From positions 66,121,006 through 66,185,005 of the forward strand of contig NC_080080.1 of assembly GCF_949987535.1 (NCBI RefSeq): 64,000 nucleotides of DNA, read 5' to 3'. The position numbers and the translations under genes were made by a program. Within the stretch, counting starts at the first letter, position 1. The number at the start of each line of letters is the position of its first letter. The DNA is from Balaenoptera acutorostrata (taxonomy: Eukaryota > Chordata > Mammalia > Artiodactyla > Balaenopteridae). Positions 23,610-34,609 of the stretch are shown piece after piece. A model generated the notes under the pieces. The model was not told the origin of the DNA and ran no database searches. It saw nothing but the letters and a program-made list of their open reading frames with translations.

Positions 23610-25020
23610 TCCTATGGACTCGGGTTCCATGATACCAAGGACCCTGGTTATCACTTTAGTTGGCTTTTTAGTTTTACTTTTTAAGCTTCCTATATAAGCT
23701 CATCAGTCACCACCAATTACTCACCCTACCCCCAGTTTCTTTTTCTTTTCTTTTCTTTGGTATCATCTAGCTTGTCTAATTTAGCTGGGGTTGGATTTCT
23801 TGGCACAGACAACGTATTTTCTGGGTGGTCTCCAAACCAACTGTCTGAACTTGATCTCGATTTCTGATCTGTTCTCATTACTGAGCAGCTGTAATATGAC
23901 AGGAAGGCTTTGTGGGACCAGTTCTAATGACATTATCGTTTGGAGCATCGTGGGCTGCATTTGTCCAGCGGCCCGAAAAGTGAATGCTATAGATTCAAGT
24001 TTCAGCCTGACATAAATTGTCAGATTAGTTTCTGGGTGGTGATCATTAGTTATGAGTTTTACAAATATCTTCTCCCTATCTGAGAATTGTTCCTTCTGCC
24101 TCTGGTCTTTTGATGATCAGAAGTTTTAAAAATTAATATAAGAAAACTTATAAATCTTTTTCTTGATATGTAGCAAAAAATTGTAGAAACATATAGCAGA
24201 ATTCTACTTATATAAAGTGGAAACACAGGCAAAGTTATGCTATATGTTGCTTGAAGGTACACACCTATCTAGCAAAAGTAAAAGAAATGCATAGAAATAA
24301 TAAACGCCCGATTAACCATGGTGGTTATCCCTTGGAGAAAGAATGGAGTGGGATTCAGGAAAGAAACACAAAAGGCATTAAGTTTATTAGTAATATAAAT
24401 ATCATTTTAAGCTGAATGGCAGGCACAAAACCAAAGTAGTCTGGAACCCACCCTTCCTCCTCCTGCCAGACTTTTCTACCTGGGGAGAATGCCTTAACCT
24501 ACAGAATCTTTAATGTCACTTTCAAGCTTAACATCAGTTTCACCATTAAGCATTCAGCAAGAGCTCTCTGTCTGTATATTCTGGTTGGGTATGAAAACTG
24601 CACTGATGTAATCACTGTTCACCTATTCTGTGTTACTAGGGAAGGTTGTGGGATATATAAGAAAGTTTTGCTCTTTTATTGATAATATACATTTTCTAAG
24701 AATTTTCCATTTATAAATATCATATACCGTATTTCTAGAAGACAAGTTGAAGTGATCGGTGGCTAGAGAATTTTATAAATATATACCAACGATTTGTCTT
24801 TTTAAAACTTAACTTGTTTTTATTCATTTCCAGCAAACACACAATTTATGGTTTAGACATTCTCATTAGGATGGGCTCTTAGCCAATGCAATACTCACAT
24901 GCTTTTTTCCTGACTATAATCAGGGGAAGTGGAGCTTAGCAAATACAACTCTCTGTGAAGACAGAGCAGGAACAGGCACTACTATACTCTTGAAAGGTTG
25001 TGTTTCAATGTCACAGTAAA
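23610..25020. other. Intergenic stretch, no gene seen
   Basis: AT-rich. (TTTTC)n-like run at about 23740-23757. The part at 24150-24400 resembles an old interspersed repeat ('gtggttatcccttggagaaa') but I cannot name it. Confidence 0.35.
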
Positions 25021-25024
25021 TTCG

Positions 25025-25180
25025 ACTCAATTCCATAGACTTCTATTGAGTACCTGCTGCCTGGGGTGCTTAGCACGAGATCTGCTCCCCATCCTCAGAA
25101 GCTTTCGCTCTAGTTGAGGAAGAAGGAGGAGAGAAGGGTAACATGTACAGCAATTTCTATTAAGGTGGAGACGCTGAATT
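25025..25180 (-). repeat. L2 LINE fragment
   Basis: 'acttctattgagtacctgct' then 'catcctcagaagctttcgct' CTAGTTGAGG is the reverse-complement L2 3' region. Confidence 0.55.
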
Positions 25181-25654
25181 TGAGCTTATTCCATTTTATG
25201 CTAGTTTTCTCAATACCTTCTCTCCTTAACCTAAGATTATTACTGAGAAGCCAATGCTGACTATTCTAGTAGGACAGTTGGCTCATTCTCAAGCACAGTC
25301 AGATGCTTGCCAGTGAGTGACCTGCAATGTTTTCACTTCTAGGGTAGGAACCCAAACAATCTATCTCTAGCAGTCTCTAGCAATTTCTACACAGTAGCTT
25401 TCTCTCGAGACAGGGCTTGAATTGCTTACAAAGAAAATCAGACTCAGTTTACCTTGGTCAAGTTGCTTGCTCCCTCGGAATAATGAGGTGGATTTTTCCA
25501 CTGATTATAACCAAACTGGAAGATCCCAAGATGAAAACTATGCTGTGACCTGACATATCCATGCACCTGTGATGATCCCTAGAGAAGCAAGATGACTTTG
25601 GGAATGAATGGACTATGGATGGACTTTGTCATTCTGTTTAGCATTTAAAATAGA

Positions 25655-25925
25655 CATAAAAAACAAACTTATGGTTACTAAAGGGGAAGGGGGAGGAAGG
25701 GATAAATTAGGAGGATGGGATTAACAGATACACACCACTATATATAAAATAAACAACAAGGATTTACTGTATAGCACAGGGAACTCTATTCAATATCTTA
25801 TAATAATGTATAATGGAAAAGAAACTGAAAAAGTGATACACGAATCACTTTGCTGTACATCAGAAACTAACACAATATTGTAAATCAACTATGCTTCAAT
25901 AAAAAATAAAAATTAAAATAAAATA
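25655..25925 (+). mobile_element. L1 LINE 3' end (artiodactyl type)
   Basis: 'gattaacagatacacaccac', 'gatttactgtatagcacagg', 'ctttgctgtacatcagaaac' and 'aaatcaactatgcttcaata' plus an A-rich tail is a 5'-truncated L1 3' UTR of the type common in cetartiodactyls. Confidence 0.85.
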
Positions 25926-26004
25926 GATGTATTATCATAGGGCATTAAGAATCAACCAGAAATATAATTTTGGTTAATTACATTTATATATATATATATA
26001 AATA

Positions 26005-26200
26005 GCTAGCAAACGTTGAGTGCCAGCACCGTGCTAAGGCTGTTTCATAGATGTTTGCATTGAATCCCTACAATAACTTTCTGAAGTGGAAATTATTTAT
26101 CCACATTACTACAGTGAAAAAACCCAAGATTCAGGGAGATTGAGTGCCAGGGTTGCCTGAGCGACAGAGCTGGGATCAAAGCCAGGGCTACCTCACTTCA
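26005..26200 (-). repeat. MIR SINE
   Basis: 'cgttgagtgccagcaccgtg' CTAAGGCTGTTT, then 'gagcgacagagctgggatca' in reverse MIR order. Confidence 0.75.
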
Positions 26201-26429
26201 AGCTCCTGCTTTGACCACATTCTATTGCTTCCTCCAAAGATTTTTTTCCCCCCCCAAGGAAGCATTGTTTGGGGGCATAGCCCTTAGTTCAAAGGGACAC
26301 TTGGGAAGAGAAAATGCTCCCTTTATCTGTTAAAGAAGTTGTTGGGAAATCTATAGGTCAAAGAGTGAAGACGTAGGTAGCTCATTACGAGAAGAAGAAT
26401 TAAAAACGAAGCCACCGGGGCAGTACTCT

Positions 26430-27250
26430 CGTCCGGTGATAGGGGCGGAGCAAGCCCGCAGCCGTTATCGCGAGAGCCTCAGCGGCGTGCGAGGCCGTGT
26501 TCCGCCAACAGGCAGCCTCGCGGTGGTCCTCGCAGCAGAGAACGTGGGGGGAGGTGGGCAGGCCCTCCGGCCTCAGGGCCGGCAGGGGAGCTGGGGGACC
26601 CGGCGACAGGCCGAGGGCTGTGTCGTGCAGAGCTCCAGAGCCCTCGCCACAGCTGCCCGCTGCCCGCGCCCGGGCCTGGACCTAATGGTGGTGGCCGTCT
26701 CCACGGGTCGCGGTCCATGGAGGCCTCAGCAGCTGGAGGATATGGACACTGCCATTCAGGTAAGAGCTTCACCCAGCTTCAGTCTCTCCATTCGTGTGTC
26801 AAAAATTGGTACAGCTTGGGTCAGTTGTCGACCCCTAGCAGGGGGCCAGAGGTCAGGGGTAAGTTGCCAGGACTTCGCCCATCATTACTTCACGTCCCCC
26901 TCCGTGGTTGGCACTGTTCTCAACGAAGGGCAGTTATTGTGAGCTGGGGATTGGTGTTCACTGCAACACGTATTCCTATTGATCCTATGCAATGCTTCTC
27001 TCCAGTTTAAATGAAAAGCCTGAGGGCCGGCTGGGTCCTGGGCGCCTGGCTCCCTCAGTGACGACGGCTGGGTTAGGGTCTGGGGACCTGGCCCTGAGGG
27101 CGCCACCAGCTGGGATCTGCCTCCTCAGCTGGGCCTGGGCCCTGGGGGGAGGACCCAGACCGGGTGCTGGACGAACGCTTCTGGGCAGGGTTCCCGGGCA
27201 GGGTAACCCAGCCGGGGCCTGGACCTCGGAGGGCGAAAGTTGAGCCTTGC
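26430..27250. promoter_or_regulatory. Orphan CpG island with promoter-like motifs
   Basis: About 800 bases of sharply CpG-rich sequence stand in AT-rich intergenic DNA. It contains a GC box (GGGGCGG, about 26442-26448), a near-consensus TCTCGCGAGA promoter element (TATCGCGAGA, 26466-26475) and a strong splice-donor-like CAG|GTAAGAG at 26757-26766. I recognise no protein: the frames of 168 codons (+) and 97 codons (-) match no family known to me. It could be the first exon of a noncoding RNA, an inserted or duplicated promoter piece, or a decayed gene start. Confidence 0.5.
26466..26475 (+). promoter_or_regulatory. TCTCGCGAGA-type core promoter motif
   Basis: TATCGCGAGA matches the palindromic CpG-island promoter element TCTCGCGAGA at 9 of 10 positions. 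It lies about 285 bases before the putative splice donor. Confidence 0.4.
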
Positions 27251-27265
27251 GACCTTGCCCTTTCT

Positions 27266-27551
27266 TGTCAGAACAGAGGATAACATTTGTTTTGGTGGAG
27301 GTTTACAGGAACATCGTGCCCTGACCTCAGGAACAAAGGATCTGACGCCAAGAAGTTTGCACCAACTAACCACGCCCCTCGCTCACCTTTCCTATAAAAG
27401 GGCTTTGCTTTCGGGGAGTTTGGGGTTAAGGCGTGAGCCACCCGTCTCCTTGCGTGGCCCTGCAGTAAACCTTTCTCTGCACCCAGCTCCGACGTTCTGG
27501 TATTGTTTGACCTCACTGTGGGTCGGGCACACGGACTTGCGTTCGATAACA
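27266..27551 (+). mobile_element. Solo LTR, gammaretrovirus-like (class I ERV)
   Basis: A 286-bp unit starts TGTCAGAACAGAGG and ends TTCGATAACA. It has a TATA box (TATAAAA, 27393-27399) and an AGTAAA poly(A) variant (27464-27469) in the right order and spacing for U3-R-U5. Flanking 4-mers are TTCT and TTCC, i.e. a target duplication with one mismatch. No gag, pol or env sequence is next to it. The 5' boundary is less certain than the 3' end. Confidence 0.65.
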
Positions 27552-28235
27552 TTCCCACTTGTCTTTGCATGGGTCCCTGCTCCTTGTAGGAGCCTGTTTC
27601 TTCTCACCCACCCTCCACCATGTTCCCTCTTTGTAGTTCTGAAGAAATCGCCATTAATTTAATTTTCTGTGAGACTCAACACTTGTTAAGCGTCCCTGCC
27701 TTGCAATTAAGAATTTCTATGAACATGAGTCTCTGGAGACCTGACCTGCTTGAGTTCAAAGACTACAGCCCATGTGTTTATGAGCCGTTTCCATAAAACA
27801 AGAAATAGCTTGTTTTTCCTGAACTGTTGCCCGAGAATCCATCTTCCTGCCAAAAATCACAGGGTGTGGAGTTGTGACCTGGCTTACTAGATGGAGGACT
27901 ATAGGTTTTGCTTTCTGATCCCAAATTTCAGTGTGCTTTCAAGGAAAGACTCATAGACAATGGTCACATCCATGTACGTAGCCCAGGAGTTACTTTTTTT
28001 CATAACAACACTGAAAGTTGGGCCTTGAACTCTGGAGAGAGGTTAAAAATCACTCCTCCCTTCCCATTCTGCAAGACCACTCATCTGCAAAAGGTTACAG
28101 TTTCCTTTTCTGTTTTATTAATAATATTAGCTAATATTCCTTGAGTGTTTATATTGTACCAGATCCTAAGCTTTAGAGGCGTGAATTCTCAGAACTACCC
28201 TAGGAGATGGACAAACTTAGAATGATTGCCGTGTA

Positions 28236-28752
28236 TGTTGTAGGAAGGGAGACCCCTTCCAGGGCCCGAGAGTGGGCTCTTGTCTAACACCAGGAAATGA
28301 ATTGTCCAAGGAGACACATGTACTGACAAAGCAAAAGGCTTTATTGGGAAAGGGCACCCAGGTAGAGAGCAGCAGGGTAAGGGAAACCAGGAGAACTGCT
28401 CTGCCACGTGGCTTGCAGTCTCAGGGTTTATGGTAATGGGGTTAGTTTCTGGGTTGTTTCTGGCCAATCATCTTGCTTTTGTCCATATTTGGTCTGACTC
28501 AGGGTCCTTCCTGGTGGTGCGCGCATCTCTCAGCCAAGATGGATTCTAGTGTGAGGGTTTCTGGGAAGTTGGCAGGACATATTATGGGCTGGCATCTCCT
28601 CCCTACTTTTGGCCCTTCCCGAATTCTCCCGGTTAATTTTTGGCGGCAGCACTGTGTTCCTTATCGGGACCCCCTGTGGTGAGACAACTCATGCAAGTAA
28701 TTATGATCATGCCTGGCCAAGGTGGGTGGTTTTGGTCAGTGGTTCCCTAACA
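28236..28752 (-). mobile_element. Solo LTR, class I ERV
   Basis: On the minus strand a 517-bp unit starts TGTTAGGGAACC and ends CCTACAACA. It carries a perfect AATAAA (on the + strand the reverse, TTTATT, at about 28340-28345) followed by a T/G-rich U5, as in retroviral LTRs. Flanking 4-mers (TGTA and TGTG) are a possible target duplication. There is no internal retroviral sequence, so it is a recombined solo LTR. The frames of 69-90 codons across it are LTR-derived. Confidence 0.8.
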
Positions 28753-29261
28753 TGTGGAGATCTTTACCTACTTTTCCAAAACGATGCAGCAGTAAGTGGC
28801 AGCACCGTTGAATGAACTCAAGTGTGTGACTCCAGAGCCTTCACATCTGACCGCTCCACACTGCTGCCCCATGGGTTGGACCTTTACAGCTTTTAGTATT
28901 CGTACTTTACTCCTCGTCTGATTAATCCAGGAAAGTGTTGTTGTCAGGGAGTTTGGATTTTACAAGCTGCATGGATGAAAAGGAGAAGGGGCTTGGTGAG
29001 GAGGGTGAGAGAGGAGTGGGGACAGCCAGTGCAACCTGGGCAGCTGCCCTGGCAGTTCTGAGGAAGTGGACGTCAAACAGCTCTGCTAGACTGAAGTGCA
29101 AGGGACAGGGGACAGTCAGGGAAGTGGGTGGGAGGAGAGGATACGGGGCTGGACCAGGAGTAGTTCATGTTGACTACCTCGGAGGACCTCCTTTCTCAAC
29201 CTTAGAAAGTAGAGTTCTTACTACTTAATCTTTATTTCAAAAAACTTTTGCAATGATTCGT

Positions 29262-29395
29262 TAATTTCCATTTATTCATTCAGCATGCATTTTAACACAA
29301 CAATTAGATACAGGGCACCGTGCTTTACAGTAGGACTACCAAAAGGAATCCATTGTGAGCCTGACATAAAGGAGTTCATCATCTAGTGGGGACGG
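29262..29395 (-). repeat. L2 LINE 3' end
   Basis: 'tttattcattcagcatgcat', 'gggcaccgtgctttacagta' and 'ggagttcatcatctagtggg' match the reverse-complement L2 tail. Confidence 0.75.
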
Positions 29396-29600
29396 TGAAT
29401 AGAATGGCAGCGTAAGGTAGTGACAAATTGCGTGGCTTGCGAACTGCAAGAAAACAGGTTTACATGTGAGCTCCACACACCCAAGCTGTGTCATCACAGG
29501 CAAATCACTTAATTCCTCTAAGCCTCAGTTTCCACATCTGTACAATTTAGTAGGAGGAGTAGAAATAATGCATGTAAAATATGCAACAGTGTTCTCACCA
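29396..29600 (+). repeat. MIR SINE
   Basis: 'agctgtgtcatcacaggcaa' ATCACTTAATTCC and 'agcctcagtttccacatctg' in MIR order, directly following an L2 piece. Confidence 0.85.
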
Positions 29601-29699
29601 TATTATGTACTCAAAAACTGTTACCTATTATTATGTAAAGAAATAGTTGCCTTTCATTATAAGAAGTGCTGTAAGAGAAGTATGTTCTATTAAAAAATG

Positions 29700-31075
29700 A
29701 ATCCTGTGGTGACCATGAAGATGTTCCAGAGGGTCAAAAGATTTAATCTAAAATGTAAATGATTACAAGTTTGATAGGCAAACAAGATGGGGTTGGAGAG
29801 ACGTTCTAGACAGAACGTCTTCATCTTCTTTGCAACTTATGCAAAGGTATGGAGATTGAAGAGAGTAATTACAGCATGCTTAGGGACCAGTGAGTTGGTT
29901 GGTCAGAGGGAGGAGAAGGTGAGGGTAGGTGTGTCTGGAAAGGGAGCCTGAAACTGGATCCTCAAGAGCCTGGCTGGCCTGGCTGAGAAGTCTCATCCCT
30001 AGAAAGTCCCTCGAGATCCCTGAAAGAATGAAGTTCCAAAGTATCAGCTACACCTCAGGGAACTGATGGGAATAATTTTGGGTGGACAAAGAAGATTTTT
30101 AAAACCACAAAGATTTTAATTTTCTGAAAGGAAAGCACTCTATGGCAACAAGCTTTGACTACTTGTCAAAGGATGAAATATCTTCCACAGTAAGGGAAGG
30201 AGGAGGCCAGATGCCCATTGTTCCAAACATACAGCTTCATTGTCTTCTTCTCTGTATTAATTTGTTCTCTTTTCTTACTTTGATTTCTTACCCCCAAAGC
30301 ACAAGGAAAATTTAAACCTCAACAGGCAAAATAGGAATGATGTTGATGTTTTGTCCCATTTTCCTGAGTTATTCTTTGAAAAGAAATGTGGTGTGGGCCC
30401 AGTGAAAGTTGATGTTCTGGCCGAAGCACTCATAAGAATGTTTTTTAAACTAAATCCACAAAGATCTTAGCATGTTCAGTGTTTCTGCTGTGGTTACTAC
30501 CCTCTGCCAAATAGTGCCTTGGATCTTAAATGACTTGTGAATGAAACAGCAACTTGGGAGGCCAAAAAATTGTCCTGTGGGCACAACATGACATTTATTT
30601 CCAGTACAAAGCAACCTCCCTCTAAGGACCAAGAGTTGTTTCGCTTCTATTGGAGTGCTGATGCCGACAAAGCCAGGCTGACCACTCTGTAGTTGGTCAG
30701 CCCTAGAATCTATTCCAGCTTTTAGATGTGAGATGAAACCGCTGAAAAATTTTAAAAGTGAAACTTCCGTTAATCAGATGGCTTTGAGGACTGGATTTTT
30801 CTTGTTGAATCTTCAACTTAAATTAAGATTTATCCGACCCTTTTTTGTATTAAATATAAATTGTTTTAGTCTTCATTGAAAATCTTCCTGAAATGTGGGA
30901 GACCAGCCTGTGAATTCCATGCTAGAAGATCCAGGGGAATTGGACAATGCTTTGGGGTTATTTTATCACACCTGAGTGCTTATTTTACCTAGTTGCAGAT
31001 CTAAATGACGGAAGGGCAGGCAACCAGCCTGTCTGTGCATCCCAAGATGTGCCCAAGAGATGTTTTTATTATCCT
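29700..31075. other. Intergenic stretch, no gene seen
   Basis: Mixed-composition sequence with no repeat I can name and no credible exon. Confidence 0.4.
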
Positions 31076-31078
31076 CCT

Positions 31079-31468
31079 TGTTATGGACCGAACTGTGTTC
31101 TCCCAAAGTTCATATGTCGAAGCCCCACCCTCAACATTACTATATTTGGAGATGGGCACTTTACAGAGGTAATTAAGGTTAAGTGAGGTCATAAGGGTGC
31201 GACCTAACCCAATGGGACTGATATCCTTACGTGACGAAGAAGAGATACGAAAGCTTGCTCTCCTAACACATGCACAGAGGAAAAGCCATGTGAAGACACA
31301 GTGAGAAGGTGGCTGTCTGCAAGCCAGAAAGAGATGTCTCTCCAGAAACCAACCGCAGTGGCGCCTGATCTTGGACTTGTAGCCTCCAGAACTGTGAGAA
31401 AATAAATGTCTGTTGTTTAAGCCACCCAGTCTGAGTATTTTGTTATGGCAGTGCTAGAAAATGAATAT
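31079..31468 (+). mobile_element. Old MaLR-like LTR
   Basis: 'tgttatggaccgaactgtgt', 'aaagttcatatgtcgaagcc', 'aagccatgtgaagacacagt', 'tccagaactgtgagaaaata' and 'tttaagccacccagtctgag' in order are the hallmark of a common ancient mammalian LTR-type repeat. AATAAA at 31400 is its poly(A) signal. No internal region is attached. Exact family name is not certain. Confidence 0.7.
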
Positions 31469-31504
31469 ACTGCTCTTAATATGAGTATGATGAAGATAAA
31501 GATA

Positions 31505-31600
31505 TTAAGGAAAACTTGTATTTGCTGAGCAATTACTGTGTGCCTGGCTTTGTGCTTGGGGGCTTTGTATACTTCATTTAATCTGGACCATTATCCTGCG
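31505..31600 (-). repeat. MIR SINE fragment
   Basis: 'ttgctgagcaattactgtgt' GCCTGGCTTTGTGCTTGG and 'acttcatttaatctggacca' are the reverse MIR 3' half. Confidence 0.7.
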
Positions 31601-31609
31601 ATGGGAACT

Positions 31610-32210
31610 TGGCACTTCCTTCTGACAGGAAAGTAAAAGAAGTGCTCTGGCTAGTGGCTCTGACCTCCCATGAAATAAGATTTGGTCATTTGGGGAATCA
31701 TTGTAAAGTAAAAAGGTGATTTTTAAGGTGTGCATGAAAATCATCTCATTAACTGAATCCACCAATCTGAAGCTCAGATTCTGCCTGTCAGATCCAAGGC
31801 AATAAGATTTTCACATGATGAATGTAAATGTTGCACTAGTACCCTACAATCTTTTATGCTGCACATCTGATATGAGTTCTGCTGTTGAATCAGATGAGGG
31901 GCTGTAAAAGCTTATTTCTTACAGCAGAGGGCAGGCTCAGCCTGTGAAAGGAATAAGATTGTGCTCCCTCGCAGATCTCAAACATGTGCTGATCTTCCCT
32001 CACCTTCTGATACACTTTTCTGCCAACTCATTACCTAAATTAAAAATTGTGTTCCTAGATGAGTCTCAGGAGAAAATCATCTTAAAAAAGATTATTTTTG
32101 ATAAAATAAAGCCTGCCAAGGAGCTTTTGACACGGCCCTTCCCTGGAGAATGATTCTCTAGTGTTAAAGAATAATAAATCCTATTTTATTTTGTTTTATT
32201 TTTTTGGACA
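31610..32210. other. Intergenic stretch, no gene seen
   Basis: Unique AT-rich sequence without repeat signature. Confidence 0.35.
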
Positions 32211-32227
32211 TAGCCTTTTAATTAAAA

Positions 32228-32345
32228 TTTTTTTCTTTTTTTAATTGAAGTATAGTTGGTGTACAATATTATGTAAGTTATACAGTGATTCACAGTTTTA
32301 AAGGTTATACTCCATTTATAGTTATTATAAAATATCAGCTGTATA
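32228..32345 (-). mobile_element. L1 LINE 3' end fragment
   Basis: After a T-rich start, 'aattgaagtatagttggtgt' and 'gtaagttatacagtgattca' are the reverse-complement L1 3' terminus. Only about 120 bases remain. Confidence 0.7.
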
Positions 32346-32723
32346 ACCTTTTTAATTTTATTTTTCTTTTTAATTTATTTTATTTTATTTTTTAAATGTT
32401 TGGCTCTGTTGGGTCTTCGTTGCTGCACGCGGGCTTTCTTCTAGTTGCGTCGAGTGGGGGCTACTCTTCGTTACGGTGCGCGGGCTTCTCATTGCGGTGC
32501 CTTCTCTTGTTGCGGAGCATGGGCTGTAAGCGTGCGGGCTTCAGTAGTTGCAGCACACAGGCTCAGTTGTTGTGGCTCACGGGCTCTAGAGCACAGCCTC
32601 AGTAGTTGTGGCGCACAGGCTTAGTTGCTCCGCGGCTTGTGGGATCTTCCCGTATCAGGGATCGAACCCGTGTCCCCTGCATTGGCAGGTGGATTCTTAA
32701 CCACTGTGCCACCAGGGAAGCCC
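32346..32723 (-). mobile_element. CHR-type SINE (tRNA-Glu-derived)
   Basis: T-rich tail followed by the reverse complement of a CHR SINE, ending at 'ccaccagggaagcccc' (tRNA-like 5' end; the B box reads GGGATCGAACCC on this strand). CCTTTTTAATT-like repeats at about 32348 and 32728 fit a target duplication. TAGCCTTTT also occurs outside the L1 fragment (about 32211) and after the SINE, so the two insertions may share a boundary. Confidence 0.9.
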
Positions 32724-33039
32724 CTAGCCTTTTTTAATTATAGAAAATTTCAAACATATAGAAAAGCACAGCAGACATTACAACAGATAAAGAATACCCA
32801 CCACCACTCATGGATATGAAGCAAATTGTATTCGATTTTAATTTCCATTTTCTAAGCACTTGCAAACTTGTGATATTTACTAGCCAAATCTGAATGAAAG
32901 TGATAAATGAAGAAGACGTGGAACAGATGTTGGAAATTTCGAGTTGTCATCTCGTACCTACCTAACTTATTGAAAGATCTTGAAAACATTGCATTACCTA
33001 CGTAATAAAGAATATGTTTGAGCTAGACAATATATATTT

Positions 33040-33240
33040 CAACCCTGATTCTGTCTGCTCCTTGCTTTATGTAACTTGGGCAAGTTATTCAACCTCTTCA
33101 AGCCTCAGCTTCCATACCTATGAAATGTGGACTCATAACTGTGCCCACTTCATTGGGTGATAGATATTCAAGGCGAATTGCATATAAAGCATTTAGCACA
33201 GCATCTGGCACATAGTATTGAATAAATGTACAAGGATGTT
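33040..33240 (+). repeat. MIR SINE
   Basis: 'cttgggcaagttattcaacc', 'agcctcagcttccataccta', 'tggcacatagtattgaataa' in MIR order. Confidence 0.85.
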
Positions 33241-33559
33241 ATTCACTTCCTGGGACTTCATTCATTGTCTTCATGTTGGATATGAGGGATTTAGAAGAGA
33301 TCTTTAAGTCCACTAGCAATTGAAAATGCTAACTTACATGTGTGTTTAACTTTTTATTGCTAATATCTTGATTGGGCCAGAGGTATTAGAACAGATAGAA
33401 CCCTGTACTGTCAGTGTCAGGCACACTGATAGTACATGGTATAAATCTGCATTTTCTAGTTAGTAGTAAAGTATCTCCAGGGCCCAAAACTGATGGCTTT
33501 CACTCTACTGTGTTCTTTCATGTATTTTCTCCCTGATTCTTTTAAGGTTAAGGACTATA

Positions 33560-34225
33560 TTGTGTTTCCGTGTTCAACTCAATTCAATGAGAATCGTTTA
33601 TTGGACACCTAAAATGTATAAGGCATTTTCTAGACACTGTGGGGAAAAGATAAATGAGACACACATTTTCCCCATCATGAGACTATAATCTAGTAACGGA
33701 AGATAAAATATGGTTACAGATATCCAAAAGGTAAGAAAGAATGTGATGAATGCTATAAGGAAAATTTGCCCCGAGGAGGCAGAGTAAACTATTAATTAAG
33801 ACTCTATAAATAAGCCTTCAAAGTGAGTAGAATTTGGATAGGATGAGATGGGGTGGCCATGTGTGCACAGGCAGGAACATTCGAGAGAGAGAGAAAGATT
33901 CAGACACTGGCAAAGCCATTTTTGTAGCCTGGAGTGGTTAAGGCAGGGATTTAATGGGTGTAGCAAGAGTTGGGACTGAAAAGATAAATTGGAGCCCAGC
34001 TGTGGAGGGCTATGAATGCCGGCTTAAGGACTTTAAACTTCATGAGATGTAGTGAGATCAGGACCATGCTTGAAGGGGTGGTGGCAGGAATGGATGGTGG
34101 TGGAGAGAAAATAGAAATGGAGATTGTGTTGGTAAGTGACTTCATGGTCTGCTCAGAGGGTTACAGACCTGAATTATGACACTGGGGATAGAAAGAGGAT
34201 GTGGATGTGAGAGAAATTAGAGGAT
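33560..34225 (-). repeat. L2 LINE
   Basis: Reverse L2: 'tgggacttc' region through 'attggacacctaaaatgtat', 'tgagactataatctagtaac', 'gtggagggctatgaatgccg', 'ggactttaaacttcatgaga' and 'ggtggtggcaggaatggatg'. The order follows the L2 3' half for over 600 bases, with gaps. Confidence 0.65.
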
Positions 34226-34229
34226 GAAT

Positions 34230-34600
34230 CATTCATTCATTCCTTCCATTTTTATTAAACACCTACTCTGACCAGGTATCTTCTTCGTATGAGGGATTCA
34301 AAGAAAAATCAGAGGATCCTTGTTTGAGGCAGGGGGTAATTTAGCCAATACTTAGATTTTCAAGGATGCTTGTCATGGTGTTGGGAAAGGGGTGGTTAGT
34401 AAGGAAAAGAGGGATGTGGAGGACAAGATTGCCATTACGGAGATAGTCAACATCGGAGAAGAGGATGTTAAGGGAGGAGGATGAGATCATTTTGGAGTGG
34501 AATTCAGCTTCTAAATCTCAGTAGGTGAATGAATACATGCATAAGAATGAAAGAATGCATCAGTGCATGAAGGTATGGGTGGAGGAATGGGAGTGTTGCC
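34230..34600 (-). repeat. Second L2 LINE fragment
   Basis: It starts again at the L2 tail: CATTCATTCATTCC and 'tttttattaaacacctactc' at 34230-34265, then decays. It abuts the previous L2 in the same orientation. Confidence 0.55.
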
Positions 34601-34609
34601 ACCCTGGGT

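Noticed and set aside
26436..26942. 168-codon frame over the orphan CpG island
   Set aside because: The frame runs through the strong splice donor at 26760 and shows no domain. The island is reported as a possible promoter/noncoding exon instead.
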